A stretch of DNA of 64,000 nt from Poindextera sp965277425. GTDB taxonomy: Bacteria > Pseudomonadota > Alphaproteobacteria > Caulobacterales > Caulobacteraceae. Shown one piece after another: positions 17,355 to 27,704 of the stretch (the first letter of the stretch is position 1; every line of letters starts with the position of its first letter). The DNA lies in the NCBI GenBank assembly GCA_965277425.1, contig CBDICR010000007.1:1054001-1118000 (forward strand). The letters are read 5' to 3'. Under the pieces are notes generated by a model. That model was given only the letters and a program-made list of their open reading frames with translations, was not told where the DNA came from and made no database searches. The position numbers and the translations under genes are program-made.

Positions 17355-17966
17355 TCATTCGCTCAAGGCCTCCCCGCTCTTGATCTGCACCAGGCGCATG
17401 CCGGTGGCGGGCGTGCGCGCGGTCTGGTCGATGATGCTCTGGCGGCGCACGCCGGCGCGGTGGCGCAGGGTCAGCACGATGGCGCCGATCATGGCGACCA
17501 GAAGGATCATCCCCGCGGCCTGGAAGAAATAGACATAGTCGGTATAGAGCACCCGCCCGATCGCCTCGGCATTGGTCACCGAGGTCGGCGCGAGCGGCTG
17601 GGCGCCCGCCGCCGCGCCGCGTTCGGCGACGCCGACCGAGACGGCGACCATTTCGACCACCAAGACGGTGGCGACCACCGCGCCCACCGGCAGATAGCGG
17701 GCGAATCCGGCCCGGAGCGCGGCGAAGTCGATGTCGAGCATCATCACCACGAACAGGAACAGCACCGCGACCGCGCCGACATAGACCACCACCAAAAGCA
17801 TGGCCAGGAACTCGGCGCCCAGCAGCACGAACAGGCCCGCCGCCGAGAAGAAGGCGGCGATCAGGAAGATCACCGAATGCACGGGATTCCTGGCCGAGAT
17901 CACCAGCAATCCGGCGCCCAGCGTCGCCGCCGCCAAGATGTAGAAGGCGATCGCCTGCAAGGCCAT
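17355..17966 (-). CDS. nuoJ: NADH-quinone oxidoreductase subunit J
   Basis: 203 residues, five transmembrane helices; GFVLLGAEFLAMLLVVVYVG-type motif (here FVLLGAEFLAMLLVVVYVGA) and AVLFLFVVMML with the pi-bulge helix are clear. Start set at the ATG at 17966, where family homology begins (MALQAIAFYILAA); an in-frame TTG at 17993 would add nine residues. The C-terminal tail is charged (VQIKSGEALSE). Confidence 0.95.
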   Translation of the reverse strand: MALQAIAFYILAAATLGAGLLVISARNPVHSVIFLIAAFFSAAGLFVLLGAEFLAMLLVVVYVGAVAVLFLFVVMMLDIDFAALRAGFARYLPVGAVVATVLVVEMVAVSVGVAERGAAAGAQPLAPTSVTNAEAIGRVLYTDYVYFFQAAGMILLVAMIGAIVLTLRHRAGVRRQSIIDQTARTPATGMRLVQIKSGEALSE

Positions 17967-18052
17967 GGGCCGTCCGCGCTCCCAATCACTCAAACGTCAA
18001 AAGGGACGCGCCGCGCCGCCTCGATCAGCTCGTCTTCGAATCCGCGCCCCTC

Positions 18053-18550
18053 TTAACGATAGGGCGCATCCAGTTCCAGATTCTTCGCCAGTTGCCGCTC
18101 CCAACGGTCGCCGTTATCGAGCAGGCGCTGTTTGTCGTAATAGAGTTCCTCGCGGGTTTCGACCGCGAAGTCGCTGTTCGGCCCCTCGACGATGGCGTCC
18201 ACCGGACAGGCCTCCTGGCAGAGGCCGCAATAGATGCATTTGACCATGTCGATATCGTAGCGCGTCGTGCGCCGCGAGCCGTCCTCGCGCGGCTCGGCCT
18301 CGATATAGATGGCCTGAGCCGGGCAGATCGCCTCGCACAGCTTGCAGGCGATGCAGCGCTCCTCGCCGTTCGGATAGCGGCGCAGCGCATGCTCGCCGCG
18401 GAAACGCGGCGACAGCGGGTTGCGCTCGAACGGGAACTGCACGGTCACCTTCGGCTCGAAGATGTGCTGGATCGCCAGCCCGAAGGCATGGGTGAAGTCC
18501 ATCAGGGCCGCGCCCTTGACGGCCTGGTTGAAGCGGGCGGCGAAACTCAT
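18053..18550 (-). CDS. nuoI: NADH-quinone oxidoreductase subunit I
   Basis: 165 residues. Two 4Fe-4S ferredoxin motifs, CIACKLCEAICPAQAI and CIYCGLCQEACPVDAI, bind clusters N6a and N6b that pass electrons towards NuoB. Start set at the ATG 14 nt after the nuoH stop, with AAAGGTC at 7 nt; a TTG at 18568 is an alternative. 86 bp separate its stop from nuoJ. Confidence 0.97.
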   Translation of the reverse strand: MSFAARFNQAVKGAALMDFTHAFGLAIQHIFEPKVTVQFPFERNPLSPRFRGEHALRRYPNGEERCIACKLCEAICPAQAIYIEAEPREDGSRRTTRYDIDMVKCIYCGLCQEACPVDAIVEGPNSDFAVETREELYYDKQRLLDNGDRWERQLAKNLELDAPYR

Positions 18551-18564
18551 CGGCTTGACCTTTC

Positions 18565-19644
18565 TCAACCGCCCGGAGCGAAGACGCGCCAGGCGGCGAC
18601 CAGCATCACGGCGACCAACGACGTCGGCAGGAAGACCTTCCAGCCCAGCCGCATGAGCTGGTCGTAGCGGTAGCGAGGCACGATCGCCTTGACCATCGCG
18701 AACAGGAAGAAAAAGAAGCCGATCTTGATGGCGAACATGACCAGGCCGAACAGGCTGGCCAGGGTCGGCGCCCAGTCCTTCAGGAAGGGCGTCGGAAACG
18801 GCGCCTGCCAGCCGCCGAAGAACAGCACCGTAATCAGGCCGCAGAGCAGAATGATGTTGATGTACTCGCCCATCATGAACAGCAGATAGGGCGTCGAGGA
18901 ATATTCGACCTGATAGCCGGCGACGAGCTCGGACTCGGCCTCCGACAGGTCGAAGGGCGGCCGGTTGGTCTCGGCCAGGGAGGAGACGAAAAAGACCACC
19001 GACATGGGGATCATCACCAGGGCCAGCACCAGCCTGTGCAATCCGCCGCCCAGCACATTCCAGTTCCAGAACCCGCCGGCCTGTTCCGCCACGATGGTCT
19101 GCAGGTTCATCGAACCGGCGAGCACGATCACGGTGATGATCACAAAGCCGATCGAGACCTCGTAGGAGACCATCTGGGCCGCCGAGCGCAGGGCGCCCAG
19201 GAAGGGGTATTTCGAGTTGGACGCCCAGCCGCCCATGATGATGCCGTAGACGCCGAGCGAGGAGATGGCGAAGAGGTAGAGCACCCCGACATTGATGTTC
19301 GACACCACCCAGCCCGGCGCCAGCGGCAGCGCCGCCCAGGCTGCCAGGCCCAGGGTGACGGTGAAGACCGGCGCGCCCAGGAAAATGATCTTATCGGCGC
19401 CGTCGGGGATGACGATTTCCTTGATCAGGAACTTGCCGGCGTCGGCGAAGAGCTGCAGCGTGCCGAACGGCCCGACCACATTGGGGCCCTTGCGCATCTG
19501 CACGCCGGCCCAGATCTTCCGGTCGGCATAGAGGACCACGACTACCGACAGCAGCACGCCCACGGCGATCAGCAGGATCTGGCCGACGGTCAGCAGGGTC
19601 CAGCCGCCCGGCGTGCCCCAGAAGGTTCCCGCGTGAGGATACAT
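18565..19644 (-). CDS. nuoH: NADH-quinone oxidoreductase subunit H
   Basis: 359 residues, eight predicted helices. Quinone-channel signatures: ADRKIWAGVQMRKGPNVVGP, GGWASNSKYPFLGALRSAAQ, ETNRPPFDLSEAESELVAGY and YRYDQLMRLGWKVFLP. Links the Fe-S arm and the membrane arm of complex I. Starts 4 bp after nuoG. Confidence 0.97.
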   Translation of the reverse strand: MYPHAGTFWGTPGGWTLLTVGQILLIAVGVLLSVVVVLYADRKIWAGVQMRKGPNVVGPFGTLQLFADAGKFLIKEIVIPDGADKIIFLGAPVFTVTLGLAAWAALPLAPGWVVSNINVGVLYLFAISSLGVYGIIMGGWASNSKYPFLGALRSAAQMVSYEVSIGFVIITVIVLAGSMNLQTIVAEQAGGFWNWNVLGGGLHRLVLALVMIPMSVVFFVSSLAETNRPPFDLSEAESELVAGYQVEYSSTPYLLFMMGEYINIILLCGLITVLFFGGWQAPFPTPFLKDWAPTLASLFGLVMFAIKIGFFFFLFAMVKAIVPRYRYDQLMRLGWKVFLPTSLVAVMLVAAWRVFAPGG

Positions 19645-19648
19645 CCGC

Positions 19649-21709
19649 CTACTCCGCCGCGATCTTCTGGCCGCGCAGGGCGGCCGTGCTGGCGGAGCAT
19701 TCCGCCATGGTCACGCTCGCCCGGGCGATCGGATTGGTGAAGTAGAAGTCCTTGACCGGGCTGGCGAAGGGCGCATCCGACACCTCGCCCCTGGCGCCGG
19801 CGATACTCAGGTCGAGCCCGGCGCCGCTGGGCGCATGATCGACCTGGCCGAAGCTCGGATGGTCGGCATAAAGCTTGGCGCGGAGCTGCTCGAGAGTGTC
19901 GTAGGGCAAGGTCGCGCCCAGCCGTTCGGACAGCGCCCTTAAGATTGCCCAGTCCTCGCGCGCCTCGCCCTTGGGGAAGACGGCGCGCTCGCCGAACTGC
20001 GGGCGACCTTCGGTGTTGACGTAAAGGCCGTCCTTTTCGGTATAGGCGGCGGCCGGCAGGATGACATCGGCGCGGTGCGCGCCGGCGTCGCCGTGGGTGC
20101 CGAGATAGACGACGAAGGCGTCGCTGGCCGAAAGGTCGATCTCGTCGGCGCCCAGCAGCATCAGCACGTCGAGCGCGCCCTTTTTGACCATGTCCGTCGC
20201 CGCCAGGCCGCCGTCGCGCGGCGTAAAGCCCAGGTCGAGGCCGCCGACGCGGCTGGCCGCGGCGTGCAGCACATTGAAGCCGTTCCAGCCCTCGGCGACG
20301 ACGCCGGCCGCGCCGGCCAGTTCGGCCGCCAGAGCCAGCACCGCCGCGCCGTCCTCGCGCGCGAGCGCGCCGGCGCCGAGGATGACGGCGGGCTTCGACG
20401 CCTCCCGGAACGCCTTGGCGAACCCATCCTTGGCCTTGCCCAGGACGGCGAGCGAGGCTGGGCCCGCGCCTAGGTGCTCATAGGGATAGGTGAGATCGGC
20501 CCGCTCGCCGACTACGGCGACCTTCAGATCGCGCCAGAGCCAGTTCTTGCGGATGCGGGCGTTCAGGACCGGCGCCTCCAGGCGCGGATTGGTCCCGATC
20601 AGCAACAGCGCGTCGCACTCGTCCAGCCCGGCGATGGTCGAGTTGAACAGCCAGGTTTCGCGCGCGCCCTCGCCGATCTTGGCGCCGTCCTGGCGGCAGT
20701 CGAGGCTTTTGACGCCAAGGGCGCCGAACAGGTCGAGCGCCGCCTTCATGGACTCGGCGTCCTGCAGGTCGCCGGCGATCACCCCGATCCGGTCCGGCGA
20801 GGCCGCCTTGATCTTCGCCGCCACCGCCGCCAAGGCCTCGGCCCAGGTCGCCGGACGCAGCTTGCCGGCCTCGCGCAGGTACGGCCGGTCGAGCCGCTGG
20901 CGCATCAGGCCGTCGCAGGCATAGCGGGTCTTGTCGGAGATCCACTCCTCGTTGACCTCGTCATTGATGCGCGGCAGCACCCGCATCACCTCGTTGGCGC
21001 GCGCGTCGATGCGGATGGCGCAGCCCAGGGCGTCCATCACGTCGATGCTCTCGGTCTTGGCCAGCTCCCACGGCCGCGCCTCGAAGGCGTAGGGTTTCGA
21101 GGTCAAGGCGCCGACCGGGCACAGGTCAATGACGTTGCCGGAAAGCTCGCTGGTCACCGCCTGTTCCAGATAGGTGGTGATCTCGACATCCTCGCCGCGG
21201 CTGATCAGGCCGATCTCGGACTGGCCGGCCACCTCGCTGATGAACCGCACGCAGCGGGTGCACTGGATGCAGCGGGTCATCACCGTCTTGATCAGCGGAC
21301 CCATGAACTTTTCTTCGACGGCGCGCTTGTTCTCCACATAGCGCGTGGAGCCGCGGCCAAAGCCCATGGACTGGTCCTGCAGGTCGCACTCGCCGCCCTG
21401 GTCGCAGATCGGGCAGTCCAGCGGGTGGTTGATGAGCAGAAACTCCATCACCCCTTCGCGCGCCTTCTTGACCATGGGGGTGTTGGTGAAGATCTCCTGG
21501 TTCTCGGCGGCCGGCAGGGCGCAGGACGCCTGCGGCTTCGGCGGACCCGGCTTCACCTCGACCAGGCACATGCGGCAGTTGCCGGCGATGGACAGGCGCT
21601 CGTGGTAGCAGAAGCGCGGAATCTCCTCGCCCGCCAGCTCGGCCACCTGCAGCACCGTCATGCCCGGCTGAAACTCGACCGGAACCCCGTTGACCTTGGC
21701 CGTAGGCAT
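19649..21709 (-). CDS. nuoG: NADH-quinone oxidoreductase subunit G
   Basis: 686 residues, the usual alphaproteobacterial length. N-terminal 2Fe-2S ferredoxin (CYHERLSIAGNCRMCLVEV), a His-ligated 4Fe-4S site (HPLDCPICDQGGECDLQD) and a CIQCTRCVRF site, followed by a molybdopterin-oxidoreductase-like domain without the molybdenum site. Its start overlaps the stop of the preceding small coiled-coil gene by one base (TAATG), so its translation is likely coupled to that gene. Confidence 0.97.
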   Translation of the reverse strand: MPTAKVNGVPVEFQPGMTVLQVAELAGEEIPRFCYHERLSIAGNCRMCLVEVKPGPPKPQASCALPAAENQEIFTNTPMVKKAREGVMEFLLINHPLDCPICDQGGECDLQDQSMGFGRGSTRYVENKRAVEEKFMGPLIKTVMTRCIQCTRCVRFISEVAGQSEIGLISRGEDVEITTYLEQAVTSELSGNVIDLCPVGALTSKPYAFEARPWELAKTESIDVMDALGCAIRIDARANEVMRVLPRINDEVNEEWISDKTRYACDGLMRQRLDRPYLREAGKLRPATWAEALAAVAAKIKAASPDRIGVIAGDLQDAESMKAALDLFGALGVKSLDCRQDGAKIGEGARETWLFNSTIAGLDECDALLLIGTNPRLEAPVLNARIRKNWLWRDLKVAVVGERADLTYPYEHLGAGPASLAVLGKAKDGFAKAFREASKPAVILGAGALAREDGAAVLALAAELAGAAGVVAEGWNGFNVLHAAASRVGGLDLGFTPRDGGLAATDMVKKGALDVLMLLGADEIDLSASDAFVVYLGTHGDAGAHRADVILPAAAYTEKDGLYVNTEGRPQFGERAVFPKGEAREDWAILRALSERLGATLPYDTLEQLRAKLYADHPSFGQVDHAPSGAGLDLSIAGARGEVSDAPFASPVKDFYFTNPIARASVTMAECSASTAALRGQKIAAE

Positions 21710-21954
21710 TATTCGCGCACTCCGCCGTGAGGGGTATCGATCAATTCCAAACGTCGTTCGATGCGATCAACCCGTATGTCCAACCGGTCGAGACGCCGAT
21801 GGACGCCGGCGAGGTTCTCTTCGACGTGCGTCATACGCACGCTCAAGTCGCGAACGTCGGCGCTCAGACGGTCAAGCTTCACGTCGAAGCCCTTCAGCTG
21901 GACATCGAAACGCCTCAGATATTCCAAGACGAGGTTGTCGGGCTCGTCAGCCAC
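21709..21954 (-). CDS. Small coiled-coil protein inside the nuo operon
   Basis: 81 residues, start GTG preceded by GGGAG at 7 nt. Almost the whole protein is a heptad-patterned, charged coiled coil (VLEYLRRFDVQLKGFDVKLD, then RLDRLDIRVDRIERRLEL). Similar short coiled-coil proteins occur widely in alphaproteobacteria as stand-alone or appended tethers; none is a known complex I subunit. The stop overlaps the nuoG start, so it is translated with complex I. Function unknown; it may be an assembly factor or a passenger. Confidence 0.75.
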   Translation of the reverse strand: MADEPDNLVLEYLRRFDVQLKGFDVKLDRLSADVRDLSVRMTHVEENLAGVHRRLDRLDIRVDRIERRLELIDTPHGGVRE

Positions 21955-21981
21955 AGGCCGCTCCCTTCAGTTCGCCGCGCC

Positions 21982-22419
21982 TCAAAACCACGACCGGTCT
22001 CCCGCGACATAGTCCTGATAGAACTGCTGGTCCGACTTGGTCAGATAGATGATGAATTCGATGAAGGCGATGATCCAGTTGAGGATCGCCGGGAGGATCA
22101 GGATCCAGCCGACCGTGCCGAGCAGCAGCATGACGACGCCGGCATTAGTCTTGCCCAGATAGAATTTGTGGATGCCCCAGTGGCCGAGGAAAAAGGCCAG
22201 GACCAGCGCGACGATCCGGTTCTTCTCCGCACCGAAGGCGACGACATAGATATTGACCGCCTTGCCGTCCTCGACCTGGAAATCGACGTCCGCGCCGGCG
22301 GTCACCGTGCGCATCCCGCCCAGCAGCGCGCCGCGCGCGAAGGCATAGCGCAGGCCGTCGTCGCCGCTGATCAGGCCGCTGCCGCCAAGGTCGTCATAGG
22401 CCAGCACCTTGCCGCGCAT
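21982..22419 (-). CDS. Fusion of a cold-shock-like N-terminal domain and a TM2 membrane domain
   Basis: 145 residues. Residues 1-60 resemble a divergent OB/cold-shock-type domain (MRGKVLAYDDLGGSGLISGD, then FQVEDGKAVNIYVV). Residues 65-135 are a TM2 domain: two helices separated by a turn with the hallmark GHWGIHKFYLGK and a final short helix. Start ATG lies 3 bp after the nuoF2 stop, with GGAG inside the end of nuoF2. TM2 proteins are otherwise found in diverse contexts; an operon position between nuoF and nuoG is unexpected. Role unknown. Confidence 0.8.
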   Translation of the reverse strand: MRGKVLAYDDLGGSGLISGDDGLRYAFARGALLGGMRTVTAGADVDFQVEDGKAVNIYVVAFGAEKNRIVALVLAFFLGHWGIHKFYLGKTNAGVVMLLLGTVGWILILPAILNWIIAFIEFIIYLTKSDQQFYQDYVAGDRSWF

Positions 22420-22422
22420 CGC

Positions 22423-23733
22423 CTACTCCGCCGCGATCAGGGCCGCGCCCTGGACATGCGGCCGCCGGGCGCGATAGCTGGCGATGCGGTCCTCGACCTC
22501 GTGCCGGAAGTGACGGAACAGCCCTTGAATCGGCCAGGCCGCCGCATCGCCGAGCAGGCAGATGGTATGGCCTTCGATGTCCGAGGCGACGTCGAGTAGA
22601 AGATCGATCTCGGCCGGCTCGGCGTCGCCGATCGCCATGCGCTCCATCACCCGCCACATCCAGCCCGTGCCTTCGCGGCAGGGCGTGCACTGGCCGCAGC
22701 TCTCGTGCTTGAAGAAATAGCTGATGCGCGTGATGGCGCGGACCAGATCGGTGGACTTGTCCATCACGATCATGGTCGCCGTGCCCATCATCGACTTCAC
22801 TTCGCGAAGGGCGTCGTAGTCCATCAGCATGGTCTCGGCCTGCTCGGCCGGGATCATCGGGGTCGAGGCGCCGCCGGGAATGATGGCCTTGAGGTTGCCC
22901 CAGCCGCCGCGCACCCCGCCGAAATGGGTCTCGATCAGGGTGCGCATCGGGATCGACATCGCCTCCTCGACCACCAGCGGCCGATTGAGGTGGCCGCAGC
23001 CCGACATCAGCTTGGTCCCGGCGTTGTTCGGGCGACCAAAGCCCGCGAACCAGTCGGCGCCCCGGCGCAGGATCGAGCCGACGACCGCGATGGATTCCAC
23101 ATTGTTGACGGTGGTCGGTCGCCCATAGACGCCCGCATTGGCCGGGAACGGCGGCTTGATCCTGGGCTGGCCCTTCTTGCCTTCCAGGCTCTCCAGCATG
23201 GCCGTTTCGTCGCCGCAGATATAGGCGCCGGCGCCGTGGTGGACGATGACGTCGAAGTCCCAGCCGTGGATGTTGTCCTTGCCGATCAGCCGCGCCGCAT
23301 AGGCCTCTTCAACCGCCGCCTGCAGCCGCTCACGCTCGGCCACGCACTCGCCGCGGACGTAGATGAAGGCATTGTGAGCCCGGATGGCGTAGCTGGCCAG
23401 GAAGGCGCCTTCGATGACCAGGTGCGGATCGCCGCCCACCATCTGCCGGTCCTTGCAGGCGCCCGGCTCGGACTCGTCGGCATTGACCACCAGATAACGC
23501 GCGCCGCCGTCGTCCTCTTTCGGCATCAGCGACCACTTTACGCCGGTGACGAAGCCGCCGCCGCCGCGGCCGCGCAGGCCGGAGGCCTTGATCTGTTCGA
23601 TGATCCAGTCCGGGCCGGCCTCGACCATGAGCCCCACGCCGTTCCACGCCCCGCGCGCCCGCGCCCCCTCCAGCCGCCAGTCGTGCAGGCCGTAAAGGTT
23701 GGTGAAGATGCGGTCCTTGTCCGAAAGAAGCAT
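22423..23733 (-). CDS. nuoF: NADH-quinone oxidoreductase subunit F, second copy
   Basis: 436 residues, full length and plainly a paralogue of the adjacent upstream nuoF (roughly 70 percent identical by eye). The N3 cluster ligands are intact (SCGQCTPCREG and HTIC near the C-terminus). It deviates at conserved cofactor positions: the glycine-rich NADH loop reads GRGGGGFVTGVKW instead of GRGGAGFxTGLKW, and CGDET replaces the usual CGEET. These changes could alter nucleotide binding; whether it assembles into complex I is unknown. Confidence 0.93.
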   Translation of the reverse strand: MLLSDKDRIFTNLYGLHDWRLEGARARGAWNGVGLMVEAGPDWIIEQIKASGLRGRGGGGFVTGVKWSLMPKEDDGGARYLVVNADESEPGACKDRQMVGGDPHLVIEGAFLASYAIRAHNAFIYVRGECVAERERLQAAVEEAYAARLIGKDNIHGWDFDVIVHHGAGAYICGDETAMLESLEGKKGQPRIKPPFPANAGVYGRPTTVNNVESIAVVGSILRRGADWFAGFGRPNNAGTKLMSGCGHLNRPLVVEEAMSIPMRTLIETHFGGVRGGWGNLKAIIPGGASTPMIPAEQAETMLMDYDALREVKSMMGTATMIVMDKSTDLVRAITRISYFFKHESCGQCTPCREGTGWMWRVMERMAIGDAEPAEIDLLLDVASDIEGHTICLLGDAAAWPIQGLFRHFRHEVEDRIASYRARRPHVQGAALIAAE

Positions 23734-23750
23734 CAGCCCATCTCGCGCAA

Positions 23751-23922
23751 AGGATCCTCCCCCTTAGGGGGAGGGGGACCATGCGTAGCATGGTGGAGGG
23801 GGTCCGCCGCGTCTGGGCGCCCGAAAGCCAGTCCTAGGTCAGTCTTGAAGCGGGCGCGGCCGGCGTCGCACCCCCTCCACCGCGTTTCACGCGGTCCCCC
23901 TCCCCCTAAGGGGGAGGATCTT
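23751..23922. repeat. Palindromic element, copy 3 (between the two nuoF genes)
   Basis: About 172 bp, a sister subtype: left arm AGGATCCTCCCCCTTAGGGG followed by GAGGGGGACCATGCGTAGCATGG; right arm CCACCGCGTTTCACGCGGTC followed by CCCCTCCCCCTAAGGGGGAGGATC. The arms are inverted complements around CCTCCCCCTTAGGGGGAGG and each has a short inner hairpin. It separates the nuoF paralogues and accounts for most of the 219-bp gap. Confidence 0.85.
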
Positions 23923-23952
23923 TGGTCCATGCCCGCGCGATCCGCCACCGCC

Positions 23953-25268
<1,316 letters not shown>

Positions 25269-25272
<4 letters not shown>

Positions 25273-25571
25273 CGGGTTTCGATCGCCCCCTCGTGCGCCT
25301 CGCTCAGGCCCGGCAAGATCAGCGGATGCGCCCTCGCCCAGCGCCGGCGCTTCAGAAAGGCCGCCAAAAGGCTCAGCCAGCCGACGGCCAGCAGCACCAG
25401 CGAGGCGCCGAGCACCGCGAAGAAATAGCCCGCGATCGGCGCGACCTGGCCGACGAGTTGGGCGACGACCAGAGCCAGCATGCCTGAGCCGGCGCACCAG
25501 ATGCCCACGCGGCTCCAGGGTTGGCCGGCGGCGCGCAGCTCGGCGCGGAAGAGGTCGATTTCGCCGGTCAT
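25269..25571 (-). CDS. Small two-helix membrane protein between nuoE and nuoF
   Basis: 100 residues with two transmembrane segments (about 22-42 WCAGSGMLALVVAQLVGQVA and 46-70 AGYFFAVLGASLVLLAVGWL), short cytoplasmic ends and a basic loop after helix two (KRRRWARAH). Both its start (with nuoE) and its stop (with nuoF) are four-base ATGA overlaps, so it is translated in lockstep with two peripheral-arm subunits although it is a membrane protein. No family recognised. Confidence 0.78.
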
Positions 25572-26233
25572 GAGGCGGCGGGCTCCGGCGCGTTCGGCAG
25601 CTTGGCGATCGGCTTGGCCGCCGAGCCGTCATAGAGGGCCGGATCGGTCAGGGTCAGCGCCCCGCCGGCCGGCTCGGAGGTGTGGCGTCCGGCGTAGGAG
25701 CCCGGCTTGGGCGCTCGGCCGGCGGCGAAATCGTCGATGATCTGCGTCAGGCTCTCCGGCGTCAGGTCCTCGTAATAATAGTCGTTGATCTGGGCCATGG
25801 GGGCGTTGACGCAGGCGCCGAGGCACTCGACCTCTTCCCAGAAGAACTTGCCGTCGGCGGAGCGATGGTGCTTCGCGCCGATCTTCGCCTCGCAGACCGC
25901 CATCAGATCCTTGGAGCCGCGCAGCATGCAGGGCGTGGTGCCGCAGACCTGGATCAGGGCGACGTCGCCGACCGGCTCAAGCTGGAACATGGTGTAGAAG
26001 GTGGCGACCTCCAGCACGCGGATCGTCGCCATGCCGAGCAGTTCGCCGACCGCGCGGATGGCGGGCTCGCAGACCCAGCCCTCCTGCTTTTGCGCCAGCC
26101 ACAGGATCGGGATCACCGCCGACTGCTGGCGGCCTTCAGGGTATTTGGCGATCCAGACCCGCGCGGCGTTGAGCGTTTCTTCCGAGAACGCGAAGCTGGC
26201 GGGCTGTTCCTTGGCGAGGCGGCGAACGGCCAT
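25568..26233 (-). CDS. nuoE: NADH-quinone oxidoreductase subunit E
   Basis: 221 residues. 2Fe-2S (N1a) subunit: CGTTPCMLRGS and ECLGACVNAP carry the four cysteine ligands; the N-terminal thioredoxin-like helical region (QQSAVIPILWLAQKQEGWV) is present. A long low-complexity C-terminal tail (from about residue 165) is usual in alphaproteobacteria. Start chosen at the ATG where homology begins (MAVRRLAKEQPASF); the frame continues upstream through the palindromic element, which is unlikely to be translated. Confidence 0.95.
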   Translation of the reverse strand: MAVRRLAKEQPASFAFSEETLNAARVWIAKYPEGRQQSAVIPILWLAQKQEGWVCEPAIRAVGELLGMATIRVLEVATFYTMFQLEPVGDVALIQVCGTTPCMLRGSKDLMAVCEAKIGAKHHRSADGKFFWEEVECLGACVNAPMAQINDYYYEDLTPESLTQIIDDFAAGRAPKPGSYAGRHTSEPAGGALTLTDPALYDGSAAKPIAKLPNAPEPAAS

Positions 26234-26267
26234 GACTAAGCTCGCTCTCCGACCGGCATGAAGGGGC

Positions 26268-26421
26268 GCTTCCCCTCCCCCTTGCGGGAAGGGGTCAGGG
26301 GTGGGGGTGTCGCGCCGAACTCTCCGGCCAATCCCCTTCGACGCCGCGATTCCATCACCGGTGCTTGCGCCGGCGCCCCCATCCCCATCCCCAACCCCTT
26401 CCCCGCGAGGGGGAAGGGGCT
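26268..26421. repeat. Palindromic element, copy 4 (between nuoD and nuoE)
   Basis: About 154 bp: left arm GCTTCCCCTCCCCCTTGCGG followed by GAAGGGGTCAGGGGTGGGGGTG, right arm CGCCCCCATCCCCATCCCCA followed by ACCCCTTCCCCGCGAGGGGGAAGGGGC. The arms are imperfect inverted complements with the same layout as copies 1, 2 and 5. Confidence 0.82.
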
Positions 26422-26474
26422 TTGAGCGCAAGCGCTCAGGCGCGTGGGATATTCGACAGTCGCAAAGTCGCTCA

Positions 26475-27704
26475 TCACCGGTCGATCTCCCCGAAGACGA
26501 TGTCGAGCGAGCCCAGCACCGCGGCGACGTCGGCCAGCATGTGGCCGCGGTTCATCCAGTCCATGGCCGCCAGGTGCGGATAGCTGGGCGCGCGCACCTT
26601 GCAGCGGTAGGGCTTGTTGGTCCCGTCCGAGACCAGATAGACGCCGAACTCGCCCTTGGGCGCCTCGACATAGGCGTAGACGTCGCCCGGCGGGGTGTGG
26701 AAGCCCTCGGTGTAGAGCTTGAAGTGGTGGATCAGCGCCTCCATCGAGCGCTTCATCTCGGCGCGGCGCGGCGGGGCGACTTTGTTGTCCTCTATCATCA
26801 CCGGACCCGGCGTCTGGCGCAGCAGGGCGCAGCACTGGCGCATGATGCGCAGCGACTGGCGCATCTCCTCCATGCGGCAGAGATAGCGATCGTAGCAGTC
26901 GCCGTTGACGCCGAGCGGAATGTCGAACTCCAGCTCGTCATAGATCTCGTAGGGCTGGTTGCGACGCAGGTCCCAGGCGACGCCAGAGCCGCGCAGCATC
27001 ACGCCGGTGAAGCCCCAGGCGAAGGCCTCCTCGCGGTTGACCAGGCCGATATTGACGTTGCGCTGCTTGAAGATGCGGTTGTCGGTGATCAGGCCGCTCA
27101 TGTCCTCGAGCCGGCGCGGGAAGGTCCCGCACCAGGCCTCGATGTCGTCGATCAGCGAGGGCGTCAGGTCCTGGTGCACGCCGCCGGGGCGGAAATAGTT
27201 CGAGTGCAGCCGGGCGCCGCAGGCGCGCTCGTAGAAGACCATCAGCTTTTCGCGTTCTTCAAAGCCCCAGGTCGGCAAGGTCCAGGCGCCGACGTCCATG
27301 GCCTGGGTGGTGATGTTCAGGATGTGGTTCAGGATGCGGCCGATCTCGCAGTACAGAACCCGGATGATCGAGCCGCGGCGCGGAACCTCGATGTCCAGCA
27401 ACTTCTCGATGGCCAGGCAGAAAGCGTGCTCCTGGTTCATCGGGCAGACATAGTCGAGCCGGTCGAAATAGGGGATGTTCTGAAGGTAGGTCCTGGCCTC
27501 CATCAGCTTTTCGGTGCCGCGGTGCAGAAGCCCGATGTGCGGATCGACACGCTCGACCACCTCGCCGTCCAGCTCCAGCACCATGCGCAGGACGCCGTGC
27601 GCGGCCGGATGCTGCGGACCGAAGTTGAGCGAGAACTTGCGCGGCCCCTCGGTGGCGGCGGACTCGGAAGCCTCGGGAACGGGGCGGGCGGCGTCGTCGG
27701 CCAT
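26475..27704 (-). CDS. nuoD: NADH-quinone oxidoreductase subunit D
   Basis: 409 residues, 49-kDa type. LNFGPQHPAAHGVLRMVLEL (quinone-site His-containing loop), HIGLLHRGTEKL, YLQNIPYFDRLDYV and the C-terminal FGEIDR are diagnostic. It forms the quinone-binding pocket with NuoB. Start chosen at the ATG at 27704, overlapping the nuoC stop (TGATG); the GTG one codon upstream is an alternative. Confidence 0.97.
   Translation of the reverse strand: MADDAARPVPEASESAATEGPRKFSLNFGPQHPAAHGVLRMVLELDGEVVERVDPHIGLLHRGTEKLMEARTYLQNIPYFDRLDYVCPMNQEHAFCLAIEKLLDIEVPRRGSIIRVLYCEIGRILNHILNITTQAMDVGAWTLPTWGFEEREKLMVFYERACGARLHSNYFRPGGVHQDLTPSLIDDIEAWCGTFPRRLEDMSGLITDNRIFKQRNVNIGLVNREEAFAWGFTGVMLRGSGVAWDLRRNQPYEIYDELEFDIPLGVNGDCYDRYLCRMEEMRQSLRIMRQCCALLRQTPGPVMIEDNKVAPPRRAEMKRSMEALIHHFKLYTEGFHTPPGDVYAYVEAPKGEFGVYLVSDGTNKPYRCKVRAPSYPHLAAMDWMNRGHMLADVAAVLGSLDIVFGEIDR

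Noticed and set aside
17967..17993. TTG start extending nuoJ by nine residues
   Set aside because: Family homology begins at the ATG at 17966; the extension is not conserved to my knowledge.
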